A stretch of 64,000 nt of DNA, taken from Macropodus opercularis (Eukaryota; Chordata; Actinopteri; Anabantiformes; Osphronemidae). The stretch is taken from the NCBI GenBank assembly GCA_030770545.1, contig CM061090.1:10991501-11055500 (forward strand). Reading direction: 5' to 3'. Positions 36,873 through 51,606 of this stretch are shown here, piece by piece (position 1 is the stretch's first letter; every line of letters begins with the position of its first letter). The notes below the pieces were generated by a model. That model ran no database searches. It saw nothing but the letters and a program-made list of their open reading frames with translations, and was not told where the DNA came from. Position numbers and translations under genes: made by a program.

Positions 36873-36963
<91 letters not shown>
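36826..36963. repeat. (GATA)n microsatellite between two divergent promoters
   Basis: More than 20 nearly perfect GATA/TAGA units run to 36962, preceded by an imperfect AT/GATA segment. They lie between the divergent starts of the DHHC gene and stk26. Confidence 0.95.
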
Positions 36964-37299
36964 CTATGAAAACACAGGGTGGCAGCACTCATCCTCCATC
37001 ATGTGTAAAACTCCGACCGTGGCTCCTCCCTTGAAGTAGGCAGTAACTAGCTCGTCATCGTCTTCATTTGCTCAACACCTTTTTTTTTTCGCTGGAGACT
37101 GTCGGGAAGTGTGTGTCCGTGTGTATGTGTGTGTCTGCCTGCCTGCCTGCTTTTGTAACTTGTTCATTTGCTCTCTATTACTGCTCCTCTGCTTTTGCAA
37201 ACAAACGGACTCCTTTTTGTTGGATTTATTGCACTTTGGGGACTTTTTGTGGGTGAAACTCCGAGTGGGAATATAAGACAAGATCCGAAGAAGAAGACG

Positions 37300-37378
37300 A
37301 AGAAGAATAGCAGGAGAAGAAGAAGAAGAAGAAGAAGAAACAGCAGAAGCAGCAGAAGCAGCAGAAGCAGCAACAACT
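37300..37378 (+). repeat. (GAA)n-(GCA)n triplet tract in the stk26 5' UTR
   Basis: Runs of aga/gaa triplets pass into imperfect cagcag-aag units and end about 50 bp before the start codon. It would be transcribed in the leader. Confidence 0.85.
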
Positions 37379-37426
37379 ACGGTCCAACCTGGAGGAGGAA
37401 GAGGGCGTTCGGAGACCCAAGTAACC

Positions 37427-40400
37427 ATGGACGTGCCTGGTATGCAGGTAAGCGGGAAGGTGGACGGTGCTGGGCTTGAAGGGTTTGGCGTATTTTAGTC
37501 GTGGATACAAACGAATTGATCGTGTGTCTTGCGCGACAACAAGCCGCTTCCCACACGTTTTAAAGTTAGCAACTGGTGTTTTGTGAGCAAGCGAAGCCTC
37601 CGGTCTACGCAGGACCGTCTCCATGTTAATTCAGAGATGGCAGCAGCTTCTGTGAAACTCTGGCCTGAGTTTGTAGTCAACCTGTGATTCATTGTTTCTC
37701 TCCGGTGGCGCCTCGTCTCTCTGGCTCTTACATAGGTAACATTGATACGAGGGCGTGACGGCTCTTTTTCTCGTAGGAAGTCAAACTATAATAAATACAA
37801 CTGATTGTGTATCATACTCCAGGTTTGTGAGTGAATTAATAGAAGTCTTAGGTTCTTAACGTATGACTAATATTCTTAAAGTGAATTACAGCAGCCATCA
37901 GTCTTAGGATGTTTCTGTGATAGTGGTTTATCCCAAACCACCAGTTTAGTTTATAGGGAGCCTTAGATGTTGAAATATTAAATCTATAGATTAAGTTTAA
38001 TCATTGTCAAAGTGAGCATTTATGGATTTTATGTCTGTCCTGCAGCTTACACAATGAGTAAGGTGTGATGTAAAAGTTCTACCGTAACATTGCTCCACCA
38101 TGTTGAGTTATAATGTCTAGATTTGTGTTGAGCGATGTGAATATGTGCCGTGCTGTCCATTTAAAGTCTTATCTAATGATTTGTAATGTGATGCTGGTAC
38201 TCGGGGCTGAGTTTGTAGTTGCAATTTGGTATTTACAGTACACAATAGAAATGCTCGGCCATAAAAATGTGAAATAACTTAAATGTATAGCATCGTAGAT
38301 TCACTCTGTAAAGACAAAATATGTGTGACAGAGGCAGCTGTGTCACATCAACCGTCCCTCCACAAATCAACAAAAGTGCTTTTGACATTCAGTCCCTCTC
38401 AAACAGAGCAAGGGGTTTTGAAGGAGATTTGAGGCCTTCATTTACACGGATGCACAGATTTCAAGTAACCAAGTCTGTACTGACACAGGTGTTATGTGTC
38501 ATTTATTGAAGTTGCGTATTGTAAGTGTTGACCTTTCATCTTAAGCGTATTCAAACACCTTCCTAAAGGCCCTAAAGTGCAACCTCCACAAACTGAGGCC
38601 ATGTGTCATTTCAAATCAAAACAAACCACATGATTAAGGTCACAACATAAATTGCAAACACCACAGCTTCCTCACTTTATTTCAGTATTAGTTTGTATAT
38701 GCAAATACTTCTAAAGAAGCTTGATTGAAGATACATTTTCTAACAACAAATGACCTGTAATGTTCTTACAGGCATTTATATTGTGACTTGCCGAGTTCAC
38801 ACTGGCGTTATGCTGAGTGCCCTGCCTCAGTGACTAATGTGTCTTCTTTGTTCAGCAGTGACTCTCCCTTGCTTACGTCTTCTATTGTTTAAATATATAC
38901 CTTTTACACTGTATTCCCATTTAATATTGGGTTTATGTAGTAGCTCTCAAAATGCTTCATCGTATTATGATTCTACGACTCGGTTTATTGAAAGCAAATC
39001 AGTAGATCGGCTGACGCTAAACAAGGTGTGTAAGGTGACTTCTAAGCTTGATGTTGTTTGGCTGGCTCGCAGGTGTGTATACCTGTGGGACTGGCTGCGT
39101 GGCTGTTGGCTCCCTTGCTCTGCCTGCTTTGTTGATTCCAGGCAGGCTGTCAGGAAGCAGCGTCACAGGCTTGTTAGAACAATACACACCTAACACCTGC
39201 TGCGGCAGCACAGAAACTGACAGAGATAATTTTGTACCTGCCAAGAGGATTGATGTTACTTAAAGAGATGTGTTGGTTGAGGCTGAAAGAAATGCATTCA
39301 AGTGACAGCAACATTGCGGTCACTTGAATGAATTACACAATTTGTGTAATTAACTTCATTTATCCTAAAGCTATCCATTATTAAATATTTTAAATATTTT
39401 TGTTAAACCACCAAATAAATGTGTAATGTGTAGCAGTATTCACTGTCTCAAACCCATTATTACCCAACGGCGCTCTTGTTCAGCTTTAGTGTGTCTCTCA
39501 GCTCATTGTTTTGGTTTAATGGCCCACAACTTTTAATGTTGGGGTCCAGTCATAAAACTCTTATTGCTGTTTCAGGGAAAACTATGCTTTTACCTAGGCA
39601 CTGTACATCCTGTACAACATGAGCAGCTAGCAGGTGAACATAGTCATAGTCTTTAAGCAGCTAAGGGAATGTTACTATGCTCATTTGTTGAAAAGAGTTG
39701 CAAGAAGTACAGACATTGGACTTGCAGTCATTTGATGGTCAGAAACACAAATACAAAGTTTCTATAAAAGTTTCTTTCTTTGCGTATGCTGGCTGGATCT
39801 GTAAATGAGCGTTGTTTGTTTACAATATCATCAAAACATAAGAATCAATGTTGTGTTTACAACTTTTTTCCCACTAATCTAAAAATGGTTTTGCAAGTAG
39901 CAGGTTGTGTAGCATGTGGGAGGCATGTTGTGAGACCACACTCCAACATTACTAGGACTCTGTGCAGGATGTTCTCAGAACAGTGTCTGGGTAACCTCCA
40001 GGCCATCTGTCTCAGACTTCGGTCTCTTGGTCTCTTGGTCTCTTGGGGGGGGGGGTTTGCTGCTGTTGAAACTGCCTGCACCCATAAACCTAATTTAACT
40101 TATAAACCAGTTTAATGAGTTGGTTGAGCATGAGCTGTATCATCCTCTAAAACAGCCTTTGTCAGAATATGAGGTTTTGGTCATATTGCACAGGCAATTG
40201 AGAAAATCTTAGCTTATGAAATATATGTTCATTGTTAGAGTAGGAGTATTGTTGCATTGCATGATTTATGAGCAATAGAATTTAGCTGAACTTAATAGTT
40301 CCGTTAAAAAGAACCTGAAGGTCAAAGAGGAATATAAAGGTCTGCATTTGGTTGTTACCTGTATTCTGTACCTGTAAAACACTAACATGACTCAGTCTGT

Positions 40401-43400
40401 CCTTTCTTTGATTATTGGGTGGCACTGTGCTGTTGTGTAATTCTGCGAACACTTCCCAGCTTTGTAGTTTATTGGTTCATCACAGGGGCTGGTGTACTGG
40501 TTTCCACATTGTTTTTTGAAAAGGCACCAACGCGATCCAAATGTTATTTAGAAACCACACCATCATTACAAAGCTTTTTTTAAATTGGTTCCATTGAGTG
40601 ATAACTGAAGTGCTTGTACACTTTGAACACTATTCTAACTCCACTGAGTTCATGTTCATTATATTTTGTGTAATTGGCGCTCGTACTTGGTAGTTTATGA
40701 AAATGTTAAAATTAAAGGAAAACCCACATCATTAATGTATGGTTGCGATTTCCTGTTGAAATTACCCCTGAAGTTACATCAACAAACATGATCATGATCA
40801 ATGATGCCTTAGTATTAAACTCACCTTGTGTATTGTAATGGGCATCGCATTTTTTTGATGAACTGGTTGAACCGCCTTGGCAGCAGTAGCTTCAAGAATA
40901 CACTTCCTGTAGCTGTTGATTGGACCTGCAAAATGTTCAGGAGGAACTTTGGCTTATTGTTTCATACAGAATTGCTTCAGCTCAACCATCTTCCTAAAAA
41001 GTGTTGTTAACGTCAGACATTTTAAGGTCTTTCTACAGCTTCTCAATTGGGTTAAAGTCCTACTGGACCTCTCCAGATGGGGGATGTTTTTGGTCATTCT
41101 GTTTTTAATTTACTTTAGTGTTTTGGGTCATTGACCTGCTGCATCATCCAGCTTCTTGTCAACCTCCGTTTGCAGACAGACACCACTTATGCTCCAGCGT
41201 ACTTTACTGTTGGGGTGATGTTTCCGTGTTTGTACACAGTTCTTGTTTAATGCCATACATATTTGTATGTTCCTTCAAGGCAACTCTACGTTCTTCCACC
41301 TTTCCATGAAACATTTTCCTGGTAATGGTGTCAAACGTCAGTTGTGCTGTGATGTTTTGTTTAGAAAGCAGTAGCTTCCTCTGTGGTGTTCTGCCATGAA
41401 TGCCGTTCCTCTTCAGTGTTTTGTTTATAGTTGACTCATCAACACAGATGGTAAAGGGTCATTGGGCTTTATGCACTGTCCTACATCTAACAGTAGTTAA
41501 TGCATGATTGGACTCAAAGTCTGCCCCTGACTCCAGTTGGTGCGTAATCACCTTTGAAGCCAAGTCGTTTCACACACACCTCTTTTTGTTTAATGGTTGT
41601 GTTAAAAAAAGATACATGGAAGTCTTATCAGCTTTAGAAATATTGTTTGATTATACTTGCGACATTAAAGATTAGGTTAGAATTCTTCACCAATTAATGC
41701 AGAAATCGTTTTGAGTGTATTGGTATTGATGATTGAAAAATTACTAAATTAATTTACATTATGGGACCTGTAGCTCTAGAAGCTAAAAACCTGAAATCAG
41801 GATATCTTTACAAATAAGTGCTGATTGTTGGTGTAACGCAGTTGTGTACCTTGTTTATCAAGTGTACGGTGATAAAAACAACCAGATGACTCAGCTGCTA
41901 TGCTAAGTTATATTACACTTTTATTGTTTAATTGATTGGGAATACACTGGGCACTTACAGGAAATTATTCCATATGCTCATGTACATAAAAGCTCACTTT
42001 TATTGAGGCTTGTCAAGCCATGGTTTGTTTTATCATATGGAGAAATTGATATTGCAGATGGAGGAGTTGGGTCTTGCAGCAGTCACACAATCATAGAGTC
42101 AAGTTTAACTTTGGCCTTTAATCAAGACAGGAACTGCCATTACATTGTAGTACATTATTAATACATGTATTCATATAAAGGGATTAAACATAGCATCTGC
42201 TGCTACATGCTTTGCATTGAGGTGATGATTCAAGCTTGAAATGATCTGATTTATCAAAAATCCCTTACTGCAGGGAACATTGCCCCTGAGTGTTTCATGG
42301 CAACAGAAAACATATGGGTCGATGGATATATGCCAGAGTGTAGCATGGGTCAGCCTCCTCTCGAGCTGTAGAAATGTCTTCAGGAGAGATTAAAGCGCTT
42401 TAGGTACTAACTCTAATAAAACACAATCTCATGGTGGTGGGGACCTTTGAAAAAGGAGATCCAATACTGCAAATTAAAATCATTTCCAGCTTCTCAGTCC
42501 ACAAGGGCTTTTCAAGTACGTCCCTGCAGGCTTCAGAGCTGACGTTCTGAGTGACCTCTGACACCTCTTGATGAAGAAAAACAGAAAACAGAGGACTTCC
42601 TGTCTCTTTCGTAAACTGTAATCAATTCCTCAGTTTCAGTATAACTTTCCCACACTCTTGCGTTGAACCTTTCTGTAAGAAATCAGGCTTAGATAGATTA
42701 CAACCATCGGGTGTCTTGACCATGACAGTCATTGCTGGAAGCCGTCTGCTGGCTTGTCCACAGATGAACCTGATCAAACACTTGGGAGTGTCCTTCTCTC
42801 CTGTGCTCTATCATTTTTATGACTGTACTTTTCGGTGCTCTAGTTCGTGCAGGCAGAACTATCTCATTATGACATAATGACAGTCTCAGCCTGACTGAAA
42901 CCTTGTCATCCAGAAAGAACACCTAAAATGCGTCTAATTATCAGCAGTCACCCGCTAACTGCCTGTAAATTTTGATATGGCTAAGTGAGTCACCGTACAT
43001 TAACTTTTTCCTGTAACAGAACAAATGTCAAAAGTAGTTAATGTATTTTACTAACCTGTGACATTAAGCTGCCAAGTTGGATTGGCTTCATGTTTACCTT
43101 GCAAATAATCATATACTTTATGTATAGATACTACACTCAAATGGAAAACCTTTTACCTCCCCAGATAAAGGCAACAAACATCCACTTGTGTTGATGATAT
43201 TTATAGTGTGGAGTTTATCATGGCTGACTCAGCAAAAAATCAGTTTTTCGAGTTGGGGTTATATGAAACAGGAAGGTTTTGAAAGATTTTCATATGATGT
43301 GTCCTCTGTCATACAGACTTGTTGTGCATGTGTGGCTACAGAATTCTGCCCCATGCAAGTTAAAGTAATCATTTTAGGGTTTTTTTAACCTCTGCTGAGG

Positions 43401-46400
43401 TTTGGTTCCTACAGCAGCTGTGGTTATTCAGTCATACATGTTCCCCTTTTTTTTTTTCTTTTTTTTTTTGTTATGCAATGCACCATTTTTTGCTTGTAAA
43501 GTAACTAACTGTTGCTATTTGATAATATCCCGATTTTCTTTGTTTTGATTATTTGTGTACCACTGCTTGTCATGTTGGGGTGATGGCTGGTTAGTCATCA
43601 AACCATTTGTTCAGGTTAATGGATGAATGATGAAGTCATCACCCATCATTTTGCATTGGTGGACATTTAATCATTTTCCAGTATACTTCCTGGAAAGCAA
43701 CTGAGAGAGAGCTTACTGTATGAAGGAAACACCCTCTTGACATTGTCTTTTGTTAAATATTAACAAACATCTGTTTTAAATTTACAAGGTTGGTTTGTTT
43801 ACATTTGTGGGGTTTTTCTTTGAATATTCCCAACTGATATTCTCAGACTGACTTTTAATGATTATTCTCAATCACGTAAAACATTAGTTTTGACTGTGAG
43901 ACAATTCTTTACAGTATCTCTATCTTCTCAAGTGTAGAAATTACTCCATAATCTGCTGGAGCAGAACAGCCACTTCCGTAATGATTGACCCAGCTTCAAG
44001 TCTTTAACCTGGTTTTGACTTTTAGCTGTTGTTGTTAACGCAGAGAAAGAAAGGCCAAAGTGTAGTTTCTCAGGTTTACATAACCCATCTTAGAGCGGGT
44101 GTTGTTAGGGGCCCATCAACCAGGACCTTCTAGGAGTTTAATCCAGCCATGGTACCTAACAAATATGATCTACTGAAAACACTAATGTCACTACACTACA
44201 TCAGACGTGTTGGCAGGGTTTAGCATTTCATTCCAGCACAACCTCAGAGAGCCAAGGGTATGACTGTGAACTCTTACTCTTGTGTTTGTATTGCCAAACA
44301 TTAATTATTTATAATGACTAGATTATGAGTGACATTTACGTCTACCTGAGGTCATAGTCCCTCATCATCAAGGGGAAGTCCCAGTGTTGGTTATTTAGTT
44401 GTAATCATCATAATCACCTAACATAAAAACGGGTTCTTTCGTGTGGCTGTGGTACTCATGCAAAGAAGAGCATACTAATATTACTATTATCAATATTAAA
44501 CTATGAAATATCCCTAAATAATGTGACCTTGAGATCAGTAACTTTGACAATAACTAGCTGAGACTCTGGATATTTTATTTAATGCATCATAGTTGTAAGA
44601 GAAGGGTATGACATGAGTCTGTTATGGTACGTATTCAACTATCACTGTAAAGAACATAGAAGCCTTTTGTATTGTATTGAGTTACACTGTGCCCTCATGT
44701 TATTATTGAGTTACTGTGTATTTTATCCCTCTATTCTCTCTGTGTGCTTGGTCTCTGATCTGCACTTGTTCAGATTCTTTTTTTTTTGTGTCTTACTACA
44801 CCAAGCTAAAGGTATCATTAGACAGTGAGCACTGTATTTACTGACAGGGTGTGGCAGCGCTGTGGGTAGAGTGTGTTGACGCTGTTCCTTTTTTTAGTTC
44901 AAAGCGGAAACTCAACTAGTATCATAGGAATATCATACGCTTCTGTGGGTGTGCTTGTTAAATTTTGTTTTGGACAACTTGGAGGAGTTTACAAGTTGTG
45001 TGTACACGTCTGACTGTGTGCTGCTCCTTGGTTGCATAACAAGTGCCAGCTGAGCACAAGATGGCAGAATGTAAAACTGAAGTTCTTCCCAACAGAGGGT
45101 GGAACTGCATTACTGCAGACCAAAAAAGTATCTTTCTGAGACAGTGAGAACATGTTTCCTCAAGGCTTCCAAGTGCTTTTTACAGGGTAAGACTAGGTTG
45201 TTGTGGTAATGTTAGAAAAGGTGTGGTTGCAGTTGAGGTTAAGAATTTAGTTTTACTAGTTAGTGACTAGTGCCTGGGTTGCACAGATTAAGTTGAGTTA
45301 ATCTTCACAATTTTGTAAACTTGTAAATTGTAGTTGTCTTTTAAATGATCAATATCAGATGTTCTCATGATGTTTGCTTTCATACATGGTGACTGCATCA
45401 CAACTCAGTTAATCTCAGTTAACAACTGAACAATGAAACCGTATAATCGGAACATATTGTTTTGCCATTGACATTTTACAGATAAATATTTATTGATTAA
45501 TTTGAGAAATAATGAGTAGTTTGAATAAGAATAAGTTATTCATAGATGTAAAAACATTCATATATTGGTTATTTAATGCAAATTGAATGGTTTGTTCAGA
45601 AAGGTCATTTCAACATGCTCTTTATTTATTTGTCAAAAAACCAATAACTTCCCATATAGTAAGAACATAAGCTCTGTTCTGTGAGTTTGTCCACATTATC
45701 CATTGTCTTTTACTGTGAAAACTTGCATCGCTGCCATAGATTAAGACTAACACAATGCTGAATTTGGTGCAAGGTTCGTTCGCCAATAAATTTAGATTGC
45801 GTTCAAATGAATGGAATGCATGACGCATACATGCTCTGATCGGTGACTAACAAGTTCGATTTGTGAAACCCTTCCACCTCCTTTATTTACACTTCAACTA
45901 AAGATAACTTCTTTTTGCTGTAGGCTGCCACAAATCTCACTACACTGCCGATCCAGCACATGCCTCTTTAAATTGGAAAGAAAAAAAAAAGAAACTGTGG
46001 AAAAATTAAATATCAACTGCAGCTATGTTTATGTAAAATGACATTGAAAAATTAGAACCTTCTACGAATACATCATAACATTAATGTAGTGCATTGGTGT
46101 CAATGTAGAGGAGTTGATCCCCTATGTAGAAATGTTATTTTCTTAATGTAAACCCTGCACACAAGGCAACTGATAATTATATAGGTCTGATCATAATAGT
46201 AAGTATTTTTTGTGATGAATTAATATTTAGAGTGGTCAGTGATGAATGTTGTATGAATGCGGGGAGGTGGGTGTGTTGTGGTTCTGTTCTGCAAGCTGCA
46301 ACACAAACGTAGTTAAAATATAGCAGCATTGGTGTGAATAAGTAAAGTAAAGCTGAATGACGGTTCTAGGCTTCTCTTCGGACCTTGACGCTTCGGTCCA

Positions 46401-49400
46401 TGATGGTGGACTGAAGAACTTGCATTGCCAGCTGCAATATGTGTAACTTTGAGTCTCAGCTTTTCCTCTGAGATGGCCATGAAGCCACACTGTTGATTCC
46501 CATGCAAAGCATCCAGTATTTACTGAGCCCCGAAGGAAGAACACTTTGAATCTTGAATGCTCTTGTGGCCTGCGTACCTGCGACACACTTGGGGCAAAAC
46601 ACAAACCTCAGCAGTCACTTTTGTGATCTCAATATAATAATACTTATTTAAATGTAATAGCATAAGGGTTTTATTTAAAATGAAGTTTATTTCTGTAAAA
46701 GCGCTGCTGTTTACAACCGCAGCAGCAACAACGTTCAGTTTAGGAAGTGAATGTAAGTCAGTGGGAAGCTGTTGGAGATAAGTTTGGATCGTGTGTGTGT
46801 GTGGTGTCAGGCAGCTGTGTGTGTTCAGTTCCTGTTATCTTTAACTGTCATGCTTGTTTCCTTCTGAGTTTTATGGCTTTTCTGTGTAGCTCTGTGGTGA
46901 CTGCAAGCGTCATGTTGTGCAAAGCCGTTTGTGTGAGCAAACACTTATTTTTTTACAAAGTTTTTATTATTTTATGCTTTTTATTTCGTTGATTTAGTTT
47001 GTATCTAGCAGTGATATTACCTACTTCATACTGATGTATGTTTTGTTGTTTTGTTTTAACTTAAAAAAGCTCTTGCTTCCGGTACAGTTCCAGGCCACAG
47101 GCCACAAGTTAAGATTTATTAGTTCAAGTTTAGTTTATTATTATTTTATTATGTGAACACTCCAGATTTCTACATAAACACTGAAAATATTGAAAGTGCA
47201 TATTTGTTTCTGCATAATTCTTTCATTCTATATATTTGTTATCACTTTCACTTTCATTTTTATTTTTATTTGTGCTGTAGTTTATATCTGCGTCCTTTTT
47301 AGCAGCAATATTAAAGCAATTGAGGTAAAAATAGTATAGATTTGTATTAATATCAAATGTAGTTTTATATACATTTGCTTGTGACCTTAATCTATTATAC
47401 ATTTTCTTTAATCTGATTGTTGATTGATTGTCTTGTCTGCATTTTTTTTTCAGTCTCTCATTGATCCAGAGGAGCTGTTCATCAAATTGGATCGTATTGG
47501 AAAGGGATCTTTTGGAGAGGTGTGTGTCTGTAATTTTAAAATATTTATTATTATCAGTTAAACATTTTGTCATTCCTGCTTTTCTAGGCTTTATATGTTG
47601 TCATTCGTTCCTTTCTCCTTTTTTTCTGTCTAACCTTCTGTACTTTTCATCCATCTCTCGTCACCCTTTTTCATAAATTATTTTCTCTTTTTTTTTATTT
47701 TATTCTATTGCTTACACTGTTTTCTTTTCTGAGTTGTTTCTCTTTTTCTCTCTCTCTCTTTAGGTGTTTAAAGGTATTGATAATCGTACTCAGAGCGTTA
47801 TTGCCATTAAGACCATTGATCTGGAGGAGGCTGAAGATGAGATTGAGGACATTCAGCAGGAGATCACAGTACTCAGTCAGTGTGATAGTCCCTACATCAC
47901 AAAGTACTTTGGGTCCTACCTGAAGGTAAGACAGACTCCATGTTTTCATTCTGCTTAACTGTGCCACACATCTCACCAAATGGACAAAGAAATGTGGACT
48001 TCAAAATAACAACATTTTGTCCTAAAGGGGACACTGGCAACTGTCAAATGTGTGCAACTTCTGGCTTTCTCTCTCAGGGCAGTAAACTATGGATCATCAT
48101 GGAGTACCTCGGCGGCGGTTCAGCGCTGGACTTGGTGAGTGTCAAAATTAATTTTGAAGGTTTATCAATGAATTCATGTGAACTAACTCAACTTTTATGC
48201 ACTCTCTTTAACAGAACAACCAGAATTATGCAATTAGCTCATCTGGAGAAAAACTTAATGTATTTAGGTGGCATAGCAGTGGTCTTTGCAGTCAAGTTTT
48301 TCTCCTGAAATGATGACAACTTCTGGAAAATGATTCATATTCATTTTTGTCTGCCATCTGAACAGAGGGAATATATTCCTGTATTGTACTTCCCATTAAG
48401 TCTTTGCATAAAAGCCCCAAAACAAACAAAACATTTAATGTTCTCAAATGTTCTCTTTAAAAGCATGGTTTCTATAAAACTTACCACAGTACATGTGAGC
48501 AGGGGTGTAGCCTGTGTGAAATCTTTTTTAAAATCGTTTTAAATGCAACTGAACATAGTGTGTGAGTCCCTACATAGAGTCTCTATGATAACAGTGAGTG
48601 TTTTATGTCTGTGTCATCACTTGTTTTGTGTGCGTGTGTGTGTGTACTCGCAGCTGCGGGCGGGTCCATTTGAAGAGTCTCAGATTGCTACCATGCTGAA
48701 GGAGATCCTGAAGGGGCTCGACTACCTGCACTCTGAGAAAAAGATTCATAGAGACATCAAAGGTATTTGTACCTTGTATTAGCAGTGTCAATTTCTGTCT
48801 TTGGTTCCTGCCAATTATCCAAGTTGTACTGTCAAAGTATGCAGTGGTATACTAAGGATCTGACGAAAACGCAGAAAGCAAGTTACACATTTTATTTTCT
48901 GTTTCTACTGAAATATTACAAAAATTACATATGGGGAACCACACAAAACAGAAAAAGACATAGTTTGTCATTTAATTTGGGAAACAGGTTTATTGTGTGC
49001 AAAATAAAAATGTAAAGGTGTTATTCGTGAACTGTGGATAAATGACCCTAAACACCAAGTTGTTGCATCCATGTATGGTGAAGTAGCAAAAAAACCCTAC
49101 ATTTTTGGAATAACTGAAACTATGTGTTGACCATAATCAAGTAACCTGAAGGCAGTTGATGTGAGGAAACCAACCAACGAACCTGAGTAGAAGCAGTTCA
49201 AGAAGACATACAAGGGCGAGATCCCCCCTTAGCTGTAAAGCTGACTGTTTTAAGTTGAGTAAAACATTTTTATGTCTTAGTGCTGCAGGAAGCGTGTTCA
49301 TTTCAGGGAAGAAAACAAAACTGCACTTGGTCAAGTTTTATGAAAGCATTTGGTCCAGTGGACAAATCAACTGCCAATGAGTTGGAGACCAGAGAAAAAT

Positions 49401-51521
49401 GGACTTGAGTTCAAACTTCAGCTACTATGAGAAAGTACATGATAAAATGTTTATTGAAGTTGATAAGGCCAATCTGGATTTATCATATTTCACATTAATA
49501 ATGACAGTAAATTTCTTTAGCTGCCAACGTCCTGCTGTCAGAGCATGGTCAGGTGAAACTGGCGGATTTTGGAGTGGCCGGTCAGCTGACAGACACACAG
49601 ATCAAGAGGGAAACCTTTGTGGGAACCCCATTCTGGATGGCTCCAGAGGTCATCCAGCAGTCTGCCTACGACTCAAAGGTCAGATACATTTTTTTTATGA
49701 GTGCCTTCAATAAACATAACCAATTGTGGTTTTTTTTTCAAGATTGTAAAATTTTATTATTTATTTATTTATTTTTGTCAACTCCATCCCTCACAGTGTT
49801 TTTTGCTTTTTATATTGTTTTATTACTTTATTGTATGTAAGATTTTCTTGATCTTAGGCAGCCCTTTGCCAGAATGGCAAATTAGCATTAGGAAATTGCT
49901 TTTACTATTGCTATGACATAAAAAGTGATGTGTGTGTGTGTGAGATGTGGTAATGTGATAATATAGTAACAATTTTTATGTTGTTGGTTAATAATAACCT
50001 GCTTTTTCTATTAAACTACTTACACGTAAATTGAATACAGTTCAGCCAGTTTGGTCAGTCAAAGATTTAATGATTATTAACATTATTATTATTATTATTA
50101 TAATTCAGGGACAACCTGGATGCACTGTATCCAGACACAGTTACTATTTCTTCCTTGTGTGTGGATAGGAGGCCAAAAGTTGAGAAACGCTCATTCAGCA
50201 CAAGTCCTGGTTGTGAAAAGCAATGTACCATTTTTGCGTATTGCCGTAGCAACCTCAGCCAAATGGATTCATTGCCCATAGCTTCTGAGGTCATTTGCAT
50301 TATGTTTAGTCATTTTCAGTGTATTTGCATATAATAGAAACACACATTTACTCTCACTCGTTTGGTGCATGGATACAAAAATAATTTTTGTGGTGATCTA
50401 ATAATTAGTGTGTGTATATAGGAGGGTCTAGTACCAATATTTGACATAAAGCTGCCACACATTTTAAAAACAGATTTAAACCATGTAGTTGCACAGTCAT
50501 AGCTGCAGCTGCAGTGTCATGAACGCACAAATACTTATAGGGCAGGGTTAAACAGTTGAATGTGAAGCCAGGCAAACAAACTTCTTTATAAGTATTACAC
50601 AATAGTTTGACGTTTGCTGAACTGCTCTTTGCCTTTGTTCCAGTTTGTGTTTCACAAAAGTGTGTACGTCTGAGAGAGACTGTGTTTTGGAAATAAGAAA
50701 ACTTTATTAGGTTAGTAGTTTGGCCCTTGATGTGGTTTAATTCATGTTGCTGTCCATGTGTCGGACTGTTAATTCGTTTGAAATCTTTTATGTAAACACA
50801 ACCTCCAGTAAGACTCGTACTACATGTTTGCATCATTATAATTTGTTTTGGTGGCCTTTTTTCTTTTTTTGTTACAAAACAAAAAGACTCAAACAGTAAT
50901 GTCATATAAAATGCATATTCCCTGGCATAAAGTTCACGTTGTTCTGGTGATCAAAGAATAAGTTACCCAACAAATACAATGTGATCTTGGTGTGTTCGTG
51001 TTATCACATTCGTAACAATTCATTGCACAGCCAAAGGAGGAAGACGACAACATACATAACATCATCAGTTGAGTGTGTGTGTGGGTACCGGGTGTTACTC
51101 GCATTGTGAGAACCTTAATGTGAAAACACAACTATTTGTGGAGACATGATGCTGGTCCGCACGAGGAAATCATTGGTTTCTAGACAGATGACTCGGAATT
51201 AGACTGCAGTGAGGTTAGGTTTCGGGATGTTTTGGTCAAAAGCAGTGTAATGTCCCCTTGAACTGCTGAATACATGTTTGTGTGTCTCTCTCTGGGGTTT
51301 GCGTTAGTCACACATATAAAATTAATCCTAAGCAGGGATAATTATTAAGGTATCTGTTCTGTATAAAGCTACAGCTTATTACAGTTACAGTAGCTTAGCC
51401 TGTTAACAACAAGCCCCTGGGGGGGGGGGCCTCCTGCCATATGGTTGGTGTGTTTGAGTAACAGGACTGATGGCGTTAACAGTCAAACAGTGACCAAGCA
51501 TCCTGCTGTAATGTGAGCTTG

Positions 51522-51606
<85 letters not shown>

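Larger units (their letters stand above)
36255..37426. promoter_or_regulatory. Divergent promoter interval of the DHHC gene and stk26
   Basis: The two genes point away from each other here, with 1.17 kb between their start codons. GC-rich sequence at 36240-36300 (ccgcccccaggtccacttccgcgtgacgtcag, including CRE-like TGACGTCA and an ETS-like CTTCCG) fits the DHHC promoter. The 5' UTR of stk26 likely starts around 37,000-37,080. The assignment is from position and motifs only. Confidence 0.5.

Noticed and set aside
46236..46604. 122-codon minus-strand frame in stk26 intron 1
   Set aside because: No recognisable domain, start context or splice partners; chance frame or old repeat.
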